This document shows, in pieces, positions 6,160-8,219 of a stretch of DNA of 8,219 bases. The notes under the pieces are model-generated. The model searched no databases. It saw only the letters and a list, made by a program, of their open reading frames with translations, and was not told where the DNA came from. Positions within the stretch are counted from its first letter, which is position 1. The number at the start of each line of letters is the position of its first letter. Where the stretch lies: assembly GCA_910585355.1 (NCBI GenBank), contig CAJUDN010000089.1, positions 1-8,219 of the forward strand. Direction: 5' to 3'. Source of the DNA: an uncultured Lachnospiraceae bacterium. GTDB lineage: Bacteria; Bacillota_A; Clostridia; Lachnospirales; Lachnospiraceae. The position numbers and the translations under genes are program-made.

Positions 6160-7322
6160 TGAAAAAAATTGGACTAATTGTAAATCCGATTGCAGGAATG
6201 GGCGGAAGCGTCGGATTGAAAGGGACTGATAACATCGCGGCGGAAGCTTTTCGCCGCGGTGCGATTCCGAGAGCAGAGGACCGTGCAAAGTCCGCCCTTT
6301 CAGAGCTTCTCTCGATAAAAGAGGAGCTTTTTATCTATACATGCCCGGGAAACATGGGCGGGAATATTGCAAAAGAACTGGGATTTCGGACCGTGATAAA
6401 GCCGGAAACTTTGGACGGCGCCGCTAAGGCAGCGCCTGTGGATGCGGGAGCTCTTCCGGATCCGCTCTCCAAAACCAGCGCCACTGATACAAAAAACCTT
6501 GCAGAATGGCTCCTTGAAAACAAGGTGGATTTGATTCTCTTTGCCGGCGGAGATGGTACAGCAAGGGATGTGTACCAGGCCGTGGAGCTTTCTGCGTGCT
6601 GTGTGGGAATACCTGCCGGTGTAAAAATACATTCCCCCGTATACGCCAAAAACCCGAAGGCCGCCGGACGGCTGGCGCTTCTTTGGCTTATGGGAAAAAT
6701 TTCCATGGCTCAGGAAGAAGAGGTGCTGGATATTGATGAAGAGCAATATCGGAAAGAACAGATTAACACTAGACTTTATGGGTATCTGAAGGTTCCGAAA
6801 GAACGGTCCTTTACTCAGAACCGGAAAGCTCCGACACCCCTCTCTGATGCGGCCGCCATTGATTCCATTGCCTATGAGACAGTGCGCCAGATGGAACCGG
6901 ATACCTTCTATATTATAGGAGCCGGAACTACCACAAGGGGAGTGATGGAAATCCTGGGACTTAAAAATACTTTGATTGGCGTGGATCTTGTTTACAATAA
7001 AAAACTGGTGGCCAATGATCTTGGCGGGAGCGAGCTTTTGTCTTTGATTAAAGGAAAAAGGACGAAACTGGTTGTCACCATAACAGGAGGACAGGGGTAT
7101 CTGTTTGGCCGCGGAAACCAACAGCTGACTCCTGACGTGATTCGGGAGGTGGGAAAGGAAAACATCATTATCCTGGCCACGAAGACAAAGCTGGCCGTAT
7201 TGTCAGGCCAACCGCTTTTGGTGGATACTTACGACGAGGGACTGAATCATTCCCTTTGTGGGTATTACCGGGCTATAGCCGGATGCGGGGAAACGATTGT
7301 ATGTAAGGTATCGGATAATTAA
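6159..7322 (+). CDS. AcoX-like / ATP-NAD kinase family protein
   Basis: A 387-residue protein of the predicted polyphosphate/ATP-NAD kinase family that includes AcoX of acetoin operons. Seen: N-terminal GLIVNPIAGMGGSVGLKGTD (5-24), the kinase-type FAGGDGTARD (128-137), GIPAGVKIHSPVYAKNP (150-166), YIIGAGTTTRG (251-261) and TGGQGYLFGRGNQQLTPDVI (309-328), all typical of this family in order and spacing. It would phosphorylate NAD or a related metabolite, but the real substrate of AcoX-type proteins is unsettled. The ATG at 6159 overlaps the previous stop (TAATG) with only GGAG at 6153-6156, so translational coupling is likely. It is the last gene of the operon. No signal peptide or membrane segment is visible. 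Confidence 0.87.
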   Translation: MKKIGLIVNPIAGMGGSVGLKGTDNIAAEAFRRGAIPRAEDRAKSALSELLSIKEELFIYTCPGNMGGNIAKELGFRTVIKPETLDGAAKAAPVDAGALPDPLSKTSATDTKNLAEWLLENKVDLILFAGGDGTARDVYQAVELSACCVGIPAGVKIHSPVYAKNPKAAGRLALLWLMGKISMAQEEEVLDIDEEQYRKEQINTRLYGYLKVPKERSFTQNRKAPTPLSDAAAIDSIAYETVRQMEPDTFYIIGAGTTTRGVMEILGLKNTLIGVDLVYNKKLVANDLGGSELLSLIKGKRTKLVVTITGGQGYLFGRGNQQLTPDVIREVGKENIIILATKTKLAVLSGQPLLVDTYDEGLNHSLCGYYRAIAGCGETIVCKVSDN

Positions 7323-7370
7323 AGAAAAAACGGAAACGTAATCAGAAAAATTATATATCATAGGTTATAA

Positions 7371-7420
7371 GAAAAAAGCGTGTTACTTCCAGAATCGTGG
7401 GAGCGGCATGCTTTTTCTTT
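7371..7420 (+). terminator. Rho-independent terminator of the operon
   Basis: Stem AAAAAGCGTG (7373-7382) / CATGCTTTTT (7407-7416) with one G-U pair, capped by an inner helix CTTCCA (7386-7391) / TGGGAG (7398-7403). The A run before and T run after make it strong, possibly in both directions. It lies about 50 nt after the last stop codon. Confidence 0.85.
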
Positions 7421-7443
7421 TACCAAAAACCGGACGGAGAAGC

Positions 7444-7475
7444 CAGACATTGACCGAAAGGCGTGTCTGTTTTTT
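7444..7475 (+). terminator. Second rho-independent terminator
   Basis: CAGACA (7444-7449) / TGTCTG (7464-7469) with an inner CC-GAAA-GG tetraloop stem, followed at once by six T (7470-7475). It lies about 25 bp beyond the first terminator and acts as a backup on the plus strand. Confidence 0.7.
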
Positions 7476-7495
7476 GGAATGCCGCCTCTGTGTTG

Positions 7496-7523
7496 TTCGC
7501 AGAATACTTAATTCTATGAAAAT
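7496..7523 (+). repeat. Left inverted repeat with internal dyad
   Basis: Pairs with 8066-8093 in inverted orientation, 27 of 28 positions matching. The outer 25 bp (7496-7520) form a dyad: left arm TTCGCAGAAT, spacer ACTTA, right arm ATTCTATGAA, with 8 of 10 arm positions symmetric. Confidence 0.9.
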
Positions 7524-7694
7524 AAAAAACACAAAAATTCACAGATTCATCCTACTCTCCCACTATTTATATCGGCATTATTTCAAATTATGTAAGTGGA
7601 TTATGTCTGGAAGCTAAACTTTCATGATTCCGAAAATTTTTTTTTGCCACAGGCAGCCGTTGAAGTTATGAATCCTGTCTGAAAACATAGAAAA

Positions 7695-7725
7695 TCCGGC
7701 CTTTTGTGGTCAGTTTTGTGGTAGG
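7695..7725 (+). repeat. Direct repeat, copy 1
   Basis: 31 bp beginning TCCGG and containing two tandem 12-mers (TTTTGTGGTCAG, TTTTGTGGTAGG). It matches 7995-8025 at 25 of 31 positions. Confidence 0.7.
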
Positions 7726-7994
7726 AAAATTCGCCGTATCATTTATGGCGCAGACATAAGTGGAAAGGAATGTGGCAAGGAAAAGCTTTTTGGCTGTATT
7801 TACGACGGATTGTATCCATTTGGGGGCTCGGTCCTTTCATGCCTGCACACGGGGCTGAGGCTGGGGGAGTTATGATACACTGGAATGGGCACGGAAACCT
7901 GACTTTGGTGGTGAACCGGACGACAAAGCTTCTTTCCGTGAAAGGATACAGGGAAAAAACAATCCTCATGGAAACAGAAACAAATGGATTTCCT

Positions 7995-8025
7995 TCCGGA
8001 TTTTTATGGTCAGATTTATGGTCGG
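7995..8025 (+). repeat. Direct repeat, copy 2
   Basis: 31 bp beginning TCCGG with 12-mers TTTTATGGTCAG and ATTTATGGTCGG, exactly 300 bp after copy 1 with no gap in the alignment. Both copies lie within the inverted-repeat element. Confidence 0.7.
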
Positions 8026-8065
8026 GCGGCTTAAGAAATTGCCGGATTTTCGGGATTTTTTCGGG

Positions 8066-8093
8066 ATTTTCATAGAATTAAGTATTCTACGAA
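8066..8093 (-). repeat. Right inverted repeat with internal dyad
   Basis: Inverted copy of 7496-7523. Its 25-bp dyad (8069-8093) is the better one: left arm TTCATAGAAT, spacer TAAGT, right arm ATTCTACGAA, with 9 of 10 arm positions symmetric. Confidence 0.9.
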
Positions 8094-8219
8094 ATCCACC
8101 AGCGGTATTGCCAGGAACAGAATTTACAGAGAATTATGCTAAATATAAACAAGACAGTACGCTAGAGCATGTGTTTTAAAGCGATATAACGGGCCGACTA
8201 TAGCACTATTTTTGTCAGT

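Larger units (their letters stand above)
7672..8073 (+). pseudogene. Frameshifted relic of a tyrosine recombinase/integrase
   Basis: One frame is open from 7672 to a TGA at 7873-7875 and ends in GGSVLSCLHTGLRLGEL (7822-7872). This matches the box I region of phage/transposon integrases, where TGLRxGEL holds the first catalytic Arg. In normal relatives about four residues (often xALx) then Trp follow GEL. Here only 8 nt separate GEL from a TGG at 7881, and the family-like sequence resumes in another frame as GNLTLVVNRTTKLL (about 7890-7931). This fits a 4-bp deletion. The box II catalytic residues (HxxR, Tyr) are not recognisable downstream. It lies inside the inverted-repeat element and could once have been its recombinase. 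The assignment rests on one motif plus the following segment. Confidence 0.5.
7496..8093. mobile_element. 598-bp segment bounded by inverted repeats (decayed mobile or invertible element)
   Basis: Its ends are 28-bp inverted repeats (7496-7523 and 8066-8093) with one mismatch, 23 bp of them (7501-7523 / 8066-8088) perfect. The interior has no intact gene but carries a relic with a tyrosine-recombinase motif and 31-bp direct repeats. No target-site duplication is obvious at the ends. It could be a MITE-like or IS remnant, or an invertible segment with its recombination sites. The repeats are certain; the nature of the element is inferred. Confidence 0.55.

Noticed and set aside
6300..7121. 273-codon open frame on the minus strand
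   Set aside because: It lies wholly inside the AcoX-like gene in antisense, has no recognisable motif, and is best explained as a shadow of that gene.
7408..7617. 69-codon plus-strand frame
   Set aside because: It begins inside the first terminator hairpin, runs through the second terminator and the left inverted repeat, and lacks a ribosome site.
8006..8179. 57-codon plus-strand frame crossing the right inverted repeat (starts MVRFMVGRLKKLPDF, ends TLEHVF)
   Set aside because: No ribosome site and no recognised family. It includes the direct-repeat and inverted-repeat sequence, so it may be a coding relic but is not supported as a gene.

Overview
The window looks like chromosome from an anaerobic Firmicute of the class Clostridia, probably Lachnospiraceae. 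This is inferred from strong AGGAGG-type ribosome sites, moderate base composition, the style of the sigma-54 regulator and the split two-subunit form of the glycine-dehydrogenase-like proteins. No rRNA or marker gene is present to confirm it.

Layout. On the minus strand (113-1840) lies a sigma-54-dependent activator with an N-terminal sensor containing a cysteine cluster, a PAS-like domain, an AAA+ domain and a Fis-type helix-turn-helix. Its last codons and stop lie inside a long hairpin (79-127) that probably ends its transcript. The 426-bp divergent region (1841-2266) carries a sigma-70-type promoter for the regulator, an 18-bp palindrome (1997-2014) that is a good candidate for its binding site, and a near-consensus -24/-12 sigma-54 promoter (2163-2180) facing right. 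That promoter should drive a four-gene operon: an SDR dehydrogenase (2267-3064), a GcvPA-like protein (3185-4576), a GcvPB-like PLP protein (4597-6159) and an AcoX/ATP-NAD-kinase-like protein (6159-7322). The operon ends at two successive hairpin/T-tract terminators (7371-7420 and 7444-7475).

How the genes may work together. The GcvPA/GcvPB pair has the fold and PLP lysine of glycine decarboxylase (P-protein), but several motifs that are nearly invariant in true P-proteins are replaced. There is no GcvT, GcvH, lipoamide dehydrogenase or glycine riboswitch in the window. Together with a dedicated dehydrogenase, an AcoX-like kinase and an inducible sigma-54 switch, this suggests a substrate-induced catabolic pathway for an amino acid or amine other than (or in addition to) glycine. 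The substrate cannot be read from the sequence. This operon is the best candidate here for an undescribed system.

The right end (7476-8219) holds no intact gene. It contains a 598-bp segment (7496-8093) bounded by 28-bp inverted repeats, each itself a dyad with the geometry of a recombinase core site. Inside are a frameshifted relic of a tyrosine recombinase and a pair of 31-bp direct repeats exactly 300 bp apart. It looks like a decayed mobile or invertible element. From 8094 to 8219 nothing further is recognisable, and the same is true of the first 78 bases.
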